Shown piece by piece: positions 16,901 through 25,780 of a stretch of 64,000 nt of DNA. The stretch is from Polaromonas sp. (GTDB lineage Bacteria > Pseudomonadota > Gammaproteobacteria > Burkholderiales > Burkholderiaceae_C): the NCBI RefSeq assembly GCF_013817205.1, contig NZ_JACDDD010000005.1, positions 25,853 through 89,852 on the forward strand, given 5' to 3'. How positions within the stretch are numbered: position 1 is the first letter of the stretch; each line of letters starts with the position of its first letter. The notes beneath the pieces were generated by a model. That model worked only from the letters and a program-made list of their open reading frames with translations. It was not told the DNA's origin and searched no databases. The translations under genes were made by a program, and so were the position numbers.

Positions 16901-18262
16901 TGCGGTAATCACTCGCATCTCCGTGTCTATCGGCAGGCCACCCTGAAGAGCCTTCGCGCGCGCCGCCTTGAAGGCCTCCCTGTCGTCAGGGTGAATCAGC
17001 TGCAGCAGGCCCGGGATGGTTCCATCAAAGCCCTCACGGTCAACGCCCAGCACCTCATAGATTTCATCGGACCACCAGCTCTGCGAGGGGTTGGGGTCCA
17101 GTTGCCAATAACCAATGCGCCCCAAGCGCTGGGCGTCTTGCAGTTTTTGCTGGACCGACTCGCTGCGCGACAGCTCCGCTTTGAGCGCATCGCGCTGCCT
17201 TAGCAGCGAATCGGCCATCAGGTTAAAAGCCGCCCCCATCTGAGCGAACTCGCCACCGCCTTCCAGAAACGCCGCGGGAATCCGCTGTTCAAGATCGCCG
17301 TGGCCGATCTTGCGCGTCGCATCGAGAATTTCGCGGGTGGGCTCGACAATGGCGCGACGGCCCATCATCCAGGCCAGCCAGCCGCCGAGAAAGGCCACCA
17401 GCCCCAGCACAATCAGCTCCAGCTGGAGCTGGTGGCGCGCCGGGCCCACAACCAGATCGCGGTCGACGCTCACTGCCACAAAAAAAGGGGCATCGGGCCC
17501 TATGCTCACAGGAAGAAAAGAATAGAGCCGGGGATTCCCCTTGCTGTCCTGACCGTCTGCCGAGCCGGCGCGCATGTTTGTAATCGCGTCCTGAAGCAGG
17601 GGGTTGCCTACAGGTTGCCCCACCACGGCAATGGGGTCCGGGCTGGTGGCCAACACAATGCCCGCGCGATCCGTAATGACAAAACCGCTGCCGTTGGGCA
17701 ATGCCACACTGGTCATGGACCTTGAAAACTCTGCAAGGTCAATACTTGCAAAGGCAACCGCCGTGCCCACGCCGCTTCCTTCAATCGGCAGGCCAAAGGT
17801 GATGACCTCCTTGCGTGACGCGCGCCCCACCATGTACCCACTGACGGAAAGGTTTCGGCTGGCCAGTGCGCCTTTGAAGTACTCCCGGTCCCCGGCAAAA
17901 ATGCTGCTCGGGCTTCCCACCCCATCACAAATGAAATACCCGTCCGGGCCAATAATTCCCAGGTTGGTGTACATCGGCAATTGCCCATTCAGCGCGGTGA
18001 GATAACGCCGGCAATCGTCGCGGTTTTCAGAGATCAGGCCCGGGGCATTGGCAACCGCCATGAGGACCTGGCGGGCTGACTCGCCAACACGTTGATGGTT
18101 GGCAGCAACCAGCGCAGCGGCGAAGCGCAGGTTTTCAGTAGCGCGGTTAACGGCTGCGTCTGCATTGACCCAGGCTTTCAGCAAAAACAGGCCCAGCAGC
18201 GGAACGATGGCCAGCATCACAACCATGACGAGTCTCGTGCGCAAACCAATCCTGAGCCTCAT
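13991..18262 (-). CDS. Multi-PAS membrane sensor histidine kinase
   Basis: 1423 residues from ATG 18262, which has GGAAGG upstream. Order: TM1 (about 10-32); a large periplasmic dCache-like sensor (about 40-280, GPDGYFICDG, FVITDRAGIVLAT); TM2 (about 285-310); HAMP (about 310-365); four PAS domains (about 395-900, including one with VLGKSPRFLQG that resembles a LOV core but has Pro where the flavin-binding Cys would be); a GAF domain (about 930-1080); another PAS (about 1095-1195); HisKA with His1208 in YSVSHDLRSPL; and HATPase_c with VQDNGAGF and GTGVGLATVSR. It should autophosphorylate and signal to a separate regulator, most likely the receiver protein encoded upstream at 18455. Ligand unknown. 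Confidence 0.9.
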   Translation of the reverse strand: MRLRIGLRTRLVMVVMLAIVPLLGLFLLKAWVNADAAVNRATENLRFAAALVAANHQRVGESARQVLMAVANAPGLISENRDDCRRYLTALNGQLPMYTNLGIIGPDGYFICDGVGSPSSIFAGDREYFKGALASRNLSVSGYMVGRASRKEVITFGLPIEGSGVGTAVAFASIDLAEFSRSMTSVALPNGSGFVITDRAGIVLATSPDPIAVVGQPVGNPLLQDAITNMRAGSADGQDSKGNPRLYSFLPVSIGPDAPFFVAVSVDRDLVVGPARHQLQLELIVLGLVAFLGGWLAWMMGRRAIVEPTREILDATRKIGHGDLEQRIPAAFLEGGGEFAQMGAAFNLMADSLLRQRDALKAELSRSESVQQKLQDAQRLGRIGYWQLDPNPSQSWWSDEIYEVLGVDREGFDGTIPGLLQLIHPDDREAFKAARAKALQGGLPIDTEMRVITAKGEVRWMHFFGRVHDTADAGGRARRSGVIQEITDRKRAEQTVARNTELLNRTGEMAKIGGWELLLDRMVLICSDEVYQIHEGDFRGRSTPLEQAIGFYAPEAQPVVRAAIMAGIEKGQSWDVILPFVTSKGRRIQVRLQGKAIQKDGKTVRLVGALQDVTEQQAAQAQLKLLEAAVSRLNDIVLITEAEPQDEPGPRIVFVNDAFERRTGYSREEVLGKSPRFLQGPLTQRPELDRIGAALRQWQPVRAELINYSKSGEPLWLELDMVPIADDKGLFTHIVSVERDITTRKRAEQDLIESEQRYAALFDSAPVPMWIVDIGTLGFLAVNQIALDNYGYTRDQFLGLTVSDILAPVERIQLQQHVEKSTSGKMYRWQHVDSQGRQFPVETLSRGITYLDKSARFVVAVNVSAQAKAENELQAYLFTLQRAADAAQAITSHRTLEATLQETVDQTRAVVGAHQAVVSLTASDGSVAAINAMSFSNHYANCRDFVRQTHGCGISQAVCRTNSPKRLTQAELEAQPGWQPVPADRIGPPPMRGWLAVPLTGRHGENVGLLQLTEKYEGEFSLQDQYVAVELAQLASIAIDNARLFEQVHQLNLGLEEKVVERTAALERQEALFRTLAEQAPQVIWNAEPGGRVTYANRKWYELMGGTPADWMGHKWLGAVHPDDLPDMLANWQHARDTQSPYTGMRRMLASDGTYHVMSYRASPVLDEAGQVLFWVGIDADVTEIKAIEAALRLSNQELEAFSYSVSHDLRSPLNTVDGFSRLLAKQLAPDQSSDKIQHYLSRIQAGVAQMGRLIEDLLSLAQVSRMQMRNEAVDLSAIAHEIVEECQGRDPSRMADIDIENGLQVQGDGRLVRVVMENLIGNAWKFTSQRPRAFIHVGQTKVEGGATAFFVQDNGAGFDMAYADKLFNTFQRLHAVSEFPGTGVGLATVSRAIGRHNGKVWAESEPDKGATFFFTLPGVPST

Positions 18263-18454
18263 GCTGCCTTCCACTGTTGACCTGACTCCAATGTAAGTCA
18301 CTCTCCGCAAAGGGGGAAGCACAAACTGGCCCTGGCCGACGCCAGTCGCCGCGCGGGTCAGTGCAGGTTGAATTCAAATAGGGTCATGCGTCGGCCACGC
18401 AATGCCAAGACGTCGCGTGACTGCTTCACGCGTTGATGAGCTTTCGTGAGGCCG

Positions 18455-18895
18455 TCAGGCCGTTGCGATGGACTCGTTGACGCGCAGCCAGTATTGCTGC
18501 AGCCGGCTGAGTTTTTCAGTGAACTCGCCAAAGTCGACCGGCTTGCGGACAAATCCGTTGGCGCCGCTCTGGTAACAGGCAATGATGTCGGACTGCTCGC
18601 TTGAGGATGTGAGCATGACCACGGGCACGAGCGCAGTCAGCGGATTGGCGCGCACATTGCGCAAGACATCAAGCCCCGACAGCTTGGGCAGCTTCATGTC
18701 CAGCAGGATGAAGGCCGGCTGCTTCTGGGTATCGCGCCCCGCGTGCACGCCCTGACCAAACAGGTAGTCGAGTGCTTCGGCGCCGTCGCGCGCAGTCACG
18801 ATGGGGGTATCTGCACCCTGCTCCTGGAGCGTCAGGACGGTCAACTCCAGATGGTCGGGATTGTCCTCAACTACAAGAATAGGGTTGTCGTTCAT
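18455..18895 (-). CDS. Single-domain response regulator (Rcp1/CheY type)
   Basis: 146 residues, almost entirely a receiver domain. Acidic residues are in LVVEDNPDH, phosphorylatable Asp66 in ILLDMKLPKLSG, the switch Thr/Ser in VMLTSSSE and Lys in FVRKPVDF. The long beta4-alpha4 spacing and start MNDNPILVVEDN resemble receivers that partner bacteriophytochrome-like kinases. It is transcribed ahead of the multi-PAS kinase (gap 192 bp), probably as its phosphorelay partner. No output domain is present. AAGG is found about 9 bases before the ATG. Confidence 0.9.
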   Translation of the reverse strand: MNDNPILVVEDNPDHLELTVLTLQEQGADTPIVTARDGAEALDYLFGQGVHAGRDTQKQPAFILLDMKLPKLSGLDVLRNVRANPLTALVPVVMLTSSSEQSDIIACYQSGANGFVRKPVDFGEFTEKLSRLQQYWLRVNESIATA

Positions 18896-19038
18896 AAGAA
18901 CCTTCGTTACCAGTGTGACAGCCGCTTGACTATCAGTTTTATCATCTTTGTCATATTACAGAAAAACACAAAGTTGTCCAGTCGTATTAGCCCTCATACG
19001 ATGGCTGCAGCGTCTACATCGCATGTCTTTGATCCACA

Positions 19039-20004
19039 TCACCATCGGGGCACCACCTCATCCTTCAACTGGCTGCGCAAATGGGCGTAGTCGGGCACCA
19101 CGGTGCGCACAGTGTCCCAGAAGCGGGGGCTGTGGTCCATCACCCGCAAATGACTCAACTCGTGCACCACCACATAGTCAATCACCGACGGTTTGAAGTG
19201 GATCAACCGCCAGTTCAGCCGTATCGCACCATCGGCGCTGGCACTGCCCCAACGGGTGCCCGCGCTGCTCAGGCTGAGTTTGCGCCATTGCACACCCAAA
19301 TGGGGGGCAAAGTGGTCCAGGCGTTCGGTAAAGATCTGTTTGGCCCGCCGCATCAGCCAGGCCTGCACCGAGTCGCGGATCTGTTCGGCGCTGGCGTCGT
19401 GCGCCAGTCCGATGCACAGGGTTTTCGGTGCCCCGGCCGGTCCAGGCTGGAGTTCGCCACCGACACCGCTGAACGCATGGCGCGGGTCGATCTGCACCGT
19501 CACCGTCTCGCCCAGGAAGGGAAGGGTGGTTCCGTCGCGCCACTCGATACGCGCCGCTTCGAGCCGGTCGTGGCGCGCCCGGGTTTCCCGCAGCTTGGCG
19601 ACAATCCAGCTGGTTTTTTCCTGAACCGCCTTGTCGATCTCATACAGGGGCACCCACTTGGGCGCGCTGACCACCAGGCCCTCGGCGCCTACCGAAAAGC
19701 CGATGGTGCGGCGTTTGCCGCGCCGGAACTGGTACGCCACCACCGTGTCGCCCAGCAGCGCCTCGCGCGTAGCGGCCGGATGGCGGTAGGTGGCGGGCGC
19801 CAGCACCTGCTGCAGGGTCTGCGCCGGGCGACCATCGACCGGGCCGAGATCAGCTACTGTTTCAATAGCAGAATTCGCAGGAAGGACGGGGGCTGGCGGG
19901 CGATTTGGCTTGATTTTTCCGGCCTTGCGCCGCTTGTCAGGTCCCGGCGCCGGTATCTCCGTGCCAAACAGGTCAAGCGTGAACTGGAGAAGCCTTTGCA
20001 TCAT
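19039..20004 (-). CDS. YgjP/SprT-like zinc metallopeptidase
   Basis: 321 residues. The C-terminal half carries the zinc-protease motif VVHELSHLRVMDHSPRFW (HExxH with a third His downstream) and the preceding block KLSLSSAGTRWGS typical of the YgjP family (DUF45). The N-terminal 90 residues are low-complexity and Pro/Ala-rich. The biological substrate of this family is not known to me. It follows plsC on the minus strand with an R1 repeat in between; in related genomes I recall the same neighbour order (gmhB, plsC, this gene). No signal peptide, so probably cytoplasmic. Confidence 0.88.
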   Translation of the reverse strand: MMQRLLQFTLDLFGTEIPAPGPDKRRKAGKIKPNRPPAPVLPANSAIETVADLGPVDGRPAQTLQQVLAPATYRHPAATREALLGDTVVAYQFRRGKRRTIGFSVGAEGLVVSAPKWVPLYEIDKAVQEKTSWIVAKLRETRARHDRLEAARIEWRDGTTLPFLGETVTVQIDPRHAFSGVGGELQPGPAGAPKTLCIGLAHDASAEQIRDSVQAWLMRRAKQIFTERLDHFAPHLGVQWRKLSLSSAGTRWGSASADGAIRLNWRLIHFKPSVIDYVVVHELSHLRVMDHSPRFWDTVRTVVPDYAHLRSQLKDEVVPRW

Positions 20005-20103
20005 GGCAGTTTAGCGCCGCTCCAGCGGTGGAAGCGGAATCCTTCGACAAGCTCCGGGTGAACGAAGTCGAGTGGGCGCATGCGCGGGCATCTTTTGTCA
20101 AAC

Positions 20104-20192
20104 AGGGGCCGCGGATCTGGCTCTGCCAGTCCGCAGGCGCAGCGGCCCCCTCGGGGGCAGGGAGCTACACGCAGTGAGCGACCGTGGGGGCC
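20104..20192. repeat. R1 dispersed repeat
   Basis: Contains CGGCCCCCTCGGGGGCAGGG, CTACACGCAGTGAGCGACC and GTGGGGGCC. The last bases touch the plsC stop codon (TAG at 20194-20192). The inverted GGCCCCC/GGGGGCC segments can fold into a strong hairpin, so the copy could act as a transcription terminator for plsC; this is inference. Confidence 0.85.
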
Positions 20193-20926
20193 TAAAGATA
20201 GGCTTCGGGATCCAGTCGCCGCATCTCGGCCTCTATCCACGCCTCGACCTCGCGCATCAGCTCCTCGGGCTTGCGGCCCACGCTGCTGATCGGCTTGCCG
20301 ATGGAAATGTCGACAATGCCCGGCTTCTTGATGAAGGCCTTGCGCGGCCAGCATTTGGCCGATGTCACGGCCACCGGGATCACCGGCGCGCCGGTTTCAA
20401 TGGCCAGCCGCGTGCCGCCGGTTTTGTAGACGCCTTTTTGCCCGCGGTCTATGCGTGTGCCCTCGGGAAACATGATGACCCAGACGCCCTGCCCCATCAG
20501 CCGGCGACCCTGCTCCACCACCTTGTTGAAAGCCTGGGTACGCTGGCTGCGGTCTATGTGGATCATGTCCATGCGGGCCATGGCCCAGCCGAAGAAGGGC
20601 ACATAGAGCAGCTCTTTCTTGAAAACGTAAGCCAGCGGGTGCGGCATCAGCGTCGGCATCGAAAAGGTTTCCCAGGTGCTCTGGTGCTTGAGCAGCAGGA
20701 CCGCGCCGCTGGTGTTGCTGGTGGGAAGGTTTTCCATTCCCGACACCCGGTTATGGATGCCAAGAATCACTGTGCCGCCGCTGACCGCCAGGCGCAGCCA
20801 GCCCGCGCACATCCAGTAGATCTGGGTGCTGCTGCCGAACAGTGAAAACACCAGCACGGCCAGCGCCCAGGGAATTACCGTGACAATCATCCACAGCAGG
20901 TGCAGTACGGAGCGGATCAGTGGCAT
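20192..20926 (-). CDS. plsC: 1-acyl-sn-glycerol-3-phosphate acyltransferase
   Basis: 244 residues. Acyltransferase block I is LLKHQSTWETF, an HX4E variant of the usual HX4D that I recall as common in Burkholderiales PlsC. Block III is MFPEGTRIDRGQKG, and VIPVAVTS is block IV. An N-terminal hydrophobic segment (about residues 8-30) anchors it to the inner membrane. It makes phosphatidic acid from lysophosphatidic acid. It follows gmhB on the same strand, separated by an R2 repeat. An R1 repeat abuts its stop codon. Confidence 0.93.
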   Translation of the reverse strand: MPLIRSVLHLLWMIVTVIPWALAVLVFSLFGSSTQIYWMCAGWLRLAVSGGTVILGIHNRVSGMENLPTSNTSGAVLLLKHQSTWETFSMPTLMPHPLAYVFKKELLYVPFFGWAMARMDMIHIDRSQRTQAFNKVVEQGRRLMGQGVWVIMFPEGTRIDRGQKGVYKTGGTRLAIETGAPVIPVAVTSAKCWPRKAFIKKPGIVDISIGKPISSVGRKPEELMREVEAWIEAEMRRLDPEAYL

Positions 20927-20962
20927 GTGAAGTCTCTTGTCTCGTTTTCTATTAACGTTTTG

Positions 20963-21011
20963 TGCCTCCAGCCCTTTAAATACAAGGGCTGATAGCTACT
21001 ATTTTCATAGC
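20963..21011. repeat. R2 dispersed repeat
   Basis: TGCCTCCAGCCCTTTAAATA, then AGGGCTGATAGCTACTATTT and CATAGC. It ends two bases from the gmhB stop codon (21013-21015 on the minus strand) and fills most of the gap to the plsC start. Confidence 0.8.
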
Positions 21012-21012
21012 A

Positions 21013-21570
21013 TCAGGTGGATGCCCCACGGCTTAGCAGATGCTCCACAAAAGCTGTCAGGTCGGCATGCAGGCGCGTGCCGGGTGGCAGGCCTTCAGGC
21101 TGGCCGCCGCCCTGGTACTGCGCGGATTTTCCGGTCAGCACCAGGTGCGGCTCGCAGCCGGCGGCAGCGCCGGCCAGCAGGTCGCGCACCGAATCGCCGG
21201 CCGTCGGTACCCCTTTGAGCGGCACACCAAAACGCGCGCCTATCTGTTCAAACAGGCCCGGCAGCGGCTTGCGGCAGGTGCAGCTTTCCTCGGGGCTGTG
21301 CGGGCAATAGAACACGGCATCGACGCGCCCGCCAACCGCCGCCAGCATCTTGTGCATCTTGGCGTGCATGGCATTGAGCGAAGCCACATCAAACAGGCCG
21401 CGGCCCAGCCCCGACTGGTTGGAGGCAATCACCACATGCCAGCCTGCATGGTTCAGGCGCGCAATCGCCTCCAGCGATCCTGGCAGCGGCACCCACTCTT
21501 CCGGCGACTTGACAAAATCTTCGCTGTCGCTGTTGATGGTGCCGTCGCGGTCGAGGATGACGAGTTTCAT
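21013..21570 (-). CDS. gmhB: D-glycero-beta-D-manno-heptose 1,7-bisphosphate 7-phosphatase
   Basis: 185 residues. The HAD signature is VILDRDGTIN (nucleophile Asp7 and acid/base Asp9), with IASNQSG as motif II. The zinc-binding insert CPHSPEESCTCRKP is diagnostic of GmhB, and AGDSVRDLLAGAAAG is motif IV. It removes the C7 phosphate in ADP-heptose synthesis for the lipopolysaccharide core. It overlaps fkbM by four bases (ATGA), so translation is coupled. AGGATG context near the start is weak, consistent with coupling. Confidence 0.95.
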   Translation of the reverse strand: MKLVILDRDGTINSDSEDFVKSPEEWVPLPGSLEAIARLNHAGWHVVIASNQSGLGRGLFDVASLNAMHAKMHKMLAAVGGRVDAVFYCPHSPEESCTCRKPLPGLFEQIGARFGVPLKGVPTAGDSVRDLLAGAAAGCEPHLVLTGKSAQYQGGGQPEGLPPGTRLHADLTAFVEHLLSRGAST

Positions 21571-22316
21571 GACGCAGCCCCTGTGGGTCGGAAGATGAAG
21601 TTGTTGTAGTAATCCTTGGCGCCCCAGAAACGCTCGCCTGCCTGTTTCTGGTGCAGCGCTTCATCAAACTGCGCTGCCTGCAACTCCCCGATACCGGGCA
21701 TAGCCAGCGTCGCGCTGTAGCCCAGCGAGGTCACCAGCGTGATGAAGTCGCGCACGGTCTTGCCGGCCGGCAGGTGGCGCGCTTCACACTCGACCACCAG
21801 CAGCGGCCTGTCGCGCCGGATCAGTGCCAACGCGCCCTGCAGAACCGCCATCTCATGGCCTTCCACGTCGATCTTGATCACGCGCACTGGTGAATGCAAT
21901 TTTTCTGCTGCATACGCATCCAGCGTGGTGACGCTGACCGTTTCCGTGTGGCAGGCCGTCTTGTCCGCAATGCTGGCTTCCAGCGAAGCACCGGGCGAAT
22001 GGCTGTCCCCCGGCACAAACAGCTTTAGCTCCCCTTGCTGATTGGACAGGGCAAGATTTTCGATGGTGACGTTGCGCAGGCCGGAACGCCGGCAGGCGTG
22101 CGTCAGGTAACTCGCCAAACGGCTTTGCGGCTCGAACGCCACCACCGGCGAGGTGCCGGCCCAGCGCGCCATCGAATACAGGTAACTGCCCTTGTTGGCG
22201 CCCACGTCGAGCGCCACGCCGCCATGGCGCAAGGCCTCGCGGATCGCGCGCAACTCGAACACCTGATCCCGGTAACGTGTCTTCCACGCGCGCCAAGCCA
22301 GTTTGAAGTCCATCAT
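21567..22316 (-). CDS. FkbM-family methyltransferase
   Basis: 249 residues. S-adenosylmethionine-binding motif VALDVGANKGSYLYSMARW is followed by VVAFEPQSRL and the FkbM-typical VIKIDVEGHEMAVLQGA. Members methylate sugars or other natural-product hydroxyls. Placement between glyS and gmhB, with a four-base overlap to gmhB, suggests action on a surface glycan or lipopolysaccharide, which is inference. It is unusual in this otherwise conserved gene order and may be an acquired insertion. Two ATG codons in tandem mark the start. Confidence 0.88.
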   Translation of the reverse strand: MMDFKLAWRAWKTRYRDQVFELRAIREALRHGGVALDVGANKGSYLYSMARWAGTSPVVAFEPQSRLASYLTHACRRSGLRNVTIENLALSNQQGELKLFVPGDSHSPGASLEASIADKTACHTETVSVTTLDAYAAEKLHSPVRVIKIDVEGHEMAVLQGALALIRRDRPLLVVECEARHLPAGKTVRDFITLVTSLGYSATLAMPGIGELQAAQFDEALHQKQAGERFWGAKDYYNNFIFRPTGAAS

Positions 22317-22326
22317 GGCACGCAGC

Positions 22327-24438
22327 TCAGGCCGCGAGGCGCGACAGGTCGGCGACGCGGTTCATGGCCTGATGCACGGTGGCGAGCAGGCCGAGGCGGT
22401 TCAGCCGCAAATCGGTCTGTTCGGCATTGACCATCACGCCCTCGAAGAATGCGTCGACGGGCGCGCGCAACGCGGCCAGGGTTTGCAGCGAAGCCGCGTA
22501 GTCGCCCGCCTCGAACTGCGCACTGGCCTGCGGCGCCACCTGCTGCATCGCAGCGTGCAGGGCTTTTTCTGCGGGCTCCTGCAGCAGAACTTCGCTCACA
22601 TGGGCATCGACACCTTCGGTTTTTTTCAGAATGTTGCTGATGCGTTTGTTGGCCGCGGCCAGCGCGGGCGCTTCGGGCAGGGCCACGAAAGCACGCACGG
22701 CGGCCAGGCGGCGTGGAATATCGGCCCAGACCGTCATGCCCGGCGCATGTACAGCGGCATCCACCTCGGCTGCAGAGTAGCCGCCCTCACGCAGGTAACC
22801 CTTGAGACGGTCCAGAATAAAAAGGCTCAGGTCTGTTTGGGCATCGCCCAACATGCCGTCTGGAAACGCCTTGAAGCCTGCACCGGTCAGCTGAAGGATC
22901 TCGAGAGGAAGATTCTTTTCCATGAGCATGCGCACCACGCCCAGCGCATGGCGGCGCAATGCAAACGGGTCCTTGTCGCCGGTGGGCAGGTTGCCGATGC
23001 CGAACATGCCGACCAGAGTTTCCAGCTTGTCAGCCAAGGCGACGATCACACCCACCTGATGACGCGGCAATTCATCGCCGGCAAAGCGAGGTTTGTAGTG
23101 GTCTTCGATAGCGTCGGCAATATCAGAGGACAAGCCGTCGTTGAGCGCGTAATAGCGGCCCATAATTCCCTGCAGTTCAGGGAACTCGCCGACCATGTCG
23201 GTCACTAGATCGGTTTTGGCCAGTTGCGCAGCCTGGTCGGCCTGTTGCGCCAGCGCGTCGCCGCCGAGTTGCTGGCCAATCGCTTTGGCAATCGCGCGCA
23301 CCCGCTCCACCCGTTCGCCTTGCGAGCCCAGTCTGTTGTGATACACCACCTTGCCCAGCCCTGCCACGCGCGAAGCCAGTGTCTTCTTGCGGTCCTGGTC
23401 GAAGAAGAACTTGGCGTCGGCCAGGCGCGGCCGCACCACCCGCTCGTTGCCACCGATCACCGCGCTGGCATCGGCCGGGCTGATGTTGCTGACCACCAAA
23501 AACTTGTTGCTGAGCTTGCCCGACGCCTCTAGCAACGGAAAGTACTTCTGATTGGCCTTCATCGTGAGGATCAGGCACTCCTGCGGCACGTCGAGAAATT
23601 CCTTCTCGAATTCACACACCAGCACGTTGGGGCGCTCAACCAGCGCGGTCACTTCGTCGAGCAGCGCGTCGTCTTCAATCGCCTTGACGCCGCCGCCGAC
23701 CTTGGCCGCCGCTGCTGCGAGCTGTCTGGCTATCTCGGCTTTGCGTTCAGCAAAGCTGGCGATCACCGCCCCGTCCTTTTTTAACGTGGCCGCATAACTG
23801 TCGGCGTCTTTCAACACCACGGGGTCCACAGAGGCCTCGAAGCGATGACCGTGTGTGCTGTTGCCGGCTTTCAGGCCCAGCGCCTCGATGGCCACCACTT
23901 CACTGCCGTGCAGCGCTACCAAGCCATGGGCGGGACGCACAAACTTCACGTCGCTCCAGCCATCGGCGAGCTGGTAGGTCATAACCTTGGGAATCGGCAA
24001 TTTCGTGATGGCTTCCTGCAGCGCTTTCTGCAGGCCTTCGACCAATGTGGCGCCCTTGACATTGCTGTCATAAAACAGCGCCTCCGCTTTGCCGTCGGGC
24101 GCGCGCTTGAGACCAGCAACAGCCGACGCGTCGGCGCCGAGTGCCTGCAGCTTTTTCAGCAACGCTGGCGTAGCGCTGCCTGACGCGTCAAGTCCCACCG
24201 TCACGGGCATGAGTTTTTGCGAGACGGCCCTGTCAGCGCCTTGCGCACCGACGTCCGTCACGTGTGCGGCAAGACGGCGCGGCGAAGCAAAGGAAGTCAG
24301 CGTGGAATCAGCACCAGCCAGCCCTTGGGCCTTGAGCTGCTCGAACAACACGCCGGCAAATGCATCGCCCAACTTTTTGAGTGCCTTGGGCGGCAACTCT
24401 TCCACAAACAGTTCAACGAGAAGGTTCTTGCTAGTCAT
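22327..24438 (-). CDS. glyS: Glycyl-tRNA synthetase beta subunit
   Basis: 703 residues, full length for the bacterial beta subunit. N-terminus LLVELFVEELPPKALKKLG, internal GNERVVRPRLADAKFFFDQD and HD-like region LGSQGERVERV are characteristic. The C-terminal anticodon-binding part includes EAPALAAANKRISNILKK and VMVNAEQTDLRLNRLGLL. With GlyQ it forms the alpha2-beta2 enzyme charging tRNA-Gly. It overlaps the small ABM gene by four bases, and that gene overlaps glyQ by four bases, so the two subunits are coupled through an intervening frame. Confidence 0.97.
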   Translation of the reverse strand: MTSKNLLVELFVEELPPKALKKLGDAFAGVLFEQLKAQGLAGADSTLTSFASPRRLAAHVTDVGAQGADRAVSQKLMPVTVGLDASGSATPALLKKLQALGADASAVAGLKRAPDGKAEALFYDSNVKGATLVEGLQKALQEAITKLPIPKVMTYQLADGWSDVKFVRPAHGLVALHGSEVVAIEALGLKAGNSTHGHRFEASVDPVVLKDADSYAATLKKDGAVIASFAERKAEIARQLAAAAAKVGGGVKAIEDDALLDEVTALVERPNVLVCEFEKEFLDVPQECLILTMKANQKYFPLLEASGKLSNKFLVVSNISPADASAVIGGNERVVRPRLADAKFFFDQDRKKTLASRVAGLGKVVYHNRLGSQGERVERVRAIAKAIGQQLGGDALAQQADQAAQLAKTDLVTDMVGEFPELQGIMGRYYALNDGLSSDIADAIEDHYKPRFAGDELPRHQVGVIVALADKLETLVGMFGIGNLPTGDKDPFALRRHALGVVRMLMEKNLPLEILQLTGAGFKAFPDGMLGDAQTDLSLFILDRLKGYLREGGYSAAEVDAAVHAPGMTVWADIPRRLAAVRAFVALPEAPALAAANKRISNILKKTEGVDAHVSEVLLQEPAEKALHAAMQQVAPQASAQFEAGDYAASLQTLAALRAPVDAFFEGVMVNAEQTDLRLNRLGLLATVHQAMNRVADLSRLAA

Positions 24439-24749
24439 GGCTTGTTCTGATTCTTCGATTCAATGGCGCTGTAGTGCAGCACTGTTGGAAACGGATCGTA
24501 AAAATGGTGAAGCAGCTTGCGCCACGCTTGGTAAGGCTCCGATTGCCGAAAACCGACGGTGTGGTCTTCAAGCGTGGCCCAGCGCACCAGCAGCATGTAG
24601 TGATGATCGTTTTCCAGGCAACGCTGCAGTTCGTGCCCCTGATAACCGCCCATGGACGCAATGATGGACTGGGCTTGGGCAAAAGCGGCTTCAAAGGCAT
24701 CGGCTTCGCCGGGCTTGACCTGCAACTGAGCGATTTCCAGAATCATCAA
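24435..24749 (-). CDS. Antibiotic-biosynthesis-monooxygenase (ABM) domain protein
   Basis: 104 residues with the ABM ferredoxin-like fold: first strand [20 protein letters not shown], helix [22 protein letters not shown], and [20 protein letters not shown] as third strand plus loop. Proteins of this fold include small quinone monooxygenases, haem-degrading enzymes and proteins without known activity. Its coding frame is squeezed between glyQ and glyS with four-base overlaps at both ends, so it must be co-translated with the synthetase subunits. Whether it affects them is unknown. Confidence 0.85.
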   Translation of the reverse strand: MMILEIAQLQVKPGEADAFEAAFAQAQSIIASMGGYQGHELQRCLENDHHYMLLVRWATLEDHTVGFRQSEPYQAWRKLLHHFYDPFPTVLHYSAIESKNQNKP

Positions 24750-25651
24750 GCAGCCTTCTTCGTCATCTGGTCAACCCATTCGCGCGGCGCCATTGGAAAA
24801 CCCAGGCGCTCGCGGCTTTCGTAATAACTTTGCGCCACGGCGCGGGCCAGGTTGCGAATGCGGCCAATGTAGGCGGCGCGTTCGGTCACGCTGATTGCGC
24901 CCCGCGCGTCCAGCAAGTTGAAGCTGTGTGCGGCCTTGAGCACTTGCTCGTAGGCTGGCAAAGCCAATTGCACTGCGATCAGGTGCTTGGCCTGCTTTTC
25001 ATAGGCGGTGAAGGCCGTGAACAGGAAGTCGGCATCGCTGTGTTCGAAGTTATACGTCGACTGCTCCACCTCGTTTTGGTGAAATACGTCGCCATAAGTG
25101 ATGCCGTCTGTCCATTTGAGGTCAAACATGCTGTCCACACCTTGCAGGTACATGGCCAGCCGCTCAAGGCCGTATGTGATTTCGCCGGTGATGGGTTTGC
25201 AGTCAATGCCGCCAACTTGTTGAAAATAGGTGAACTGGGTGACTTCCATGCCGTTAAGCCAAACCTCCCAGCCCAAACCCCAGGCGCCGAGGGTCGGGTT
25301 CTCCCAGTCGTCTTCCACAAAACGGATGTCGTTTTTTTTCAGGTCAAAGCCCAACGCCTCAAGCGAGCCCAGGTACAACTCCAGGATGTTGGCAGGCGCT
25401 GGCTTGAGCACCACCTGGTACTGGTAGTAGTGCTGGCCGCGATTGGGGTTGTCGCCGTAGCGCCCGTCTTTCGGCCGGCGGCTGGGCTGCACGTAGGCGG
25501 CTTTCCAGGGCTCAGGGCCCAGCGCTCTCAAAAACGTAGCAGTGTGCGACGTACCGGCGCCGACTTCCATGTCATAAGGCTGCAAGAGTGCACAGCCCTG
25601 GGCATCCCAGTAGGACTGCAACTTCAAGATGATTTGCTGAAAGGTCAACAT
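24746..25651 (-). CDS. glyQ: Glycyl-tRNA synthetase alpha subunit
   Basis: 301 residues starting [15 protein letters not shown] at ATG 25651; the frame extends 14 codons further, but this start is conserved in the family. Catalytic-core blocks include [38 protein letters not shown] and FTYFQQVGG. It binds ATP, glycine and the tRNA acceptor stem together with GlyS. There is no obvious Shine-Dalgarno sequence before the ATG. It is the first gene of the glyQ-ABM-glyS-fkbM-gmhB run, divergent from the symporter gene with 129 bp between the starts. Confidence 0.97.
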   Translation of the reverse strand: MLTFQQIILKLQSYWDAQGCALLQPYDMEVGAGTSHTATFLRALGPEPWKAAYVQPSRRPKDGRYGDNPNRGQHYYQYQVVLKPAPANILELYLGSLEALGFDLKKNDIRFVEDDWENPTLGAWGLGWEVWLNGMEVTQFTYFQQVGGIDCKPITGEITYGLERLAMYLQGVDSMFDLKWTDGITYGDVFHQNEVEQSTYNFEHSDADFLFTAFTAYEKQAKHLIAVQLALPAYEQVLKAAHSFNLLDARGAISVTERAAYIGRIRNLARAVAQSYYESRERLGFPMAPREWVDQMTKKAA

Positions 25652-25780
25652 AGGTAGGGTGTGCCGCAGCAGCGTGGCTGCAGGTAAGCGCAAGTAAAGG
25701 ACCGCACGGGCCTGAACCCGCGAAAACCCTTGATTTTACGGAGCTTTTTCCGGTTTACCCTCAGGCACGAGGAAAGCTTC

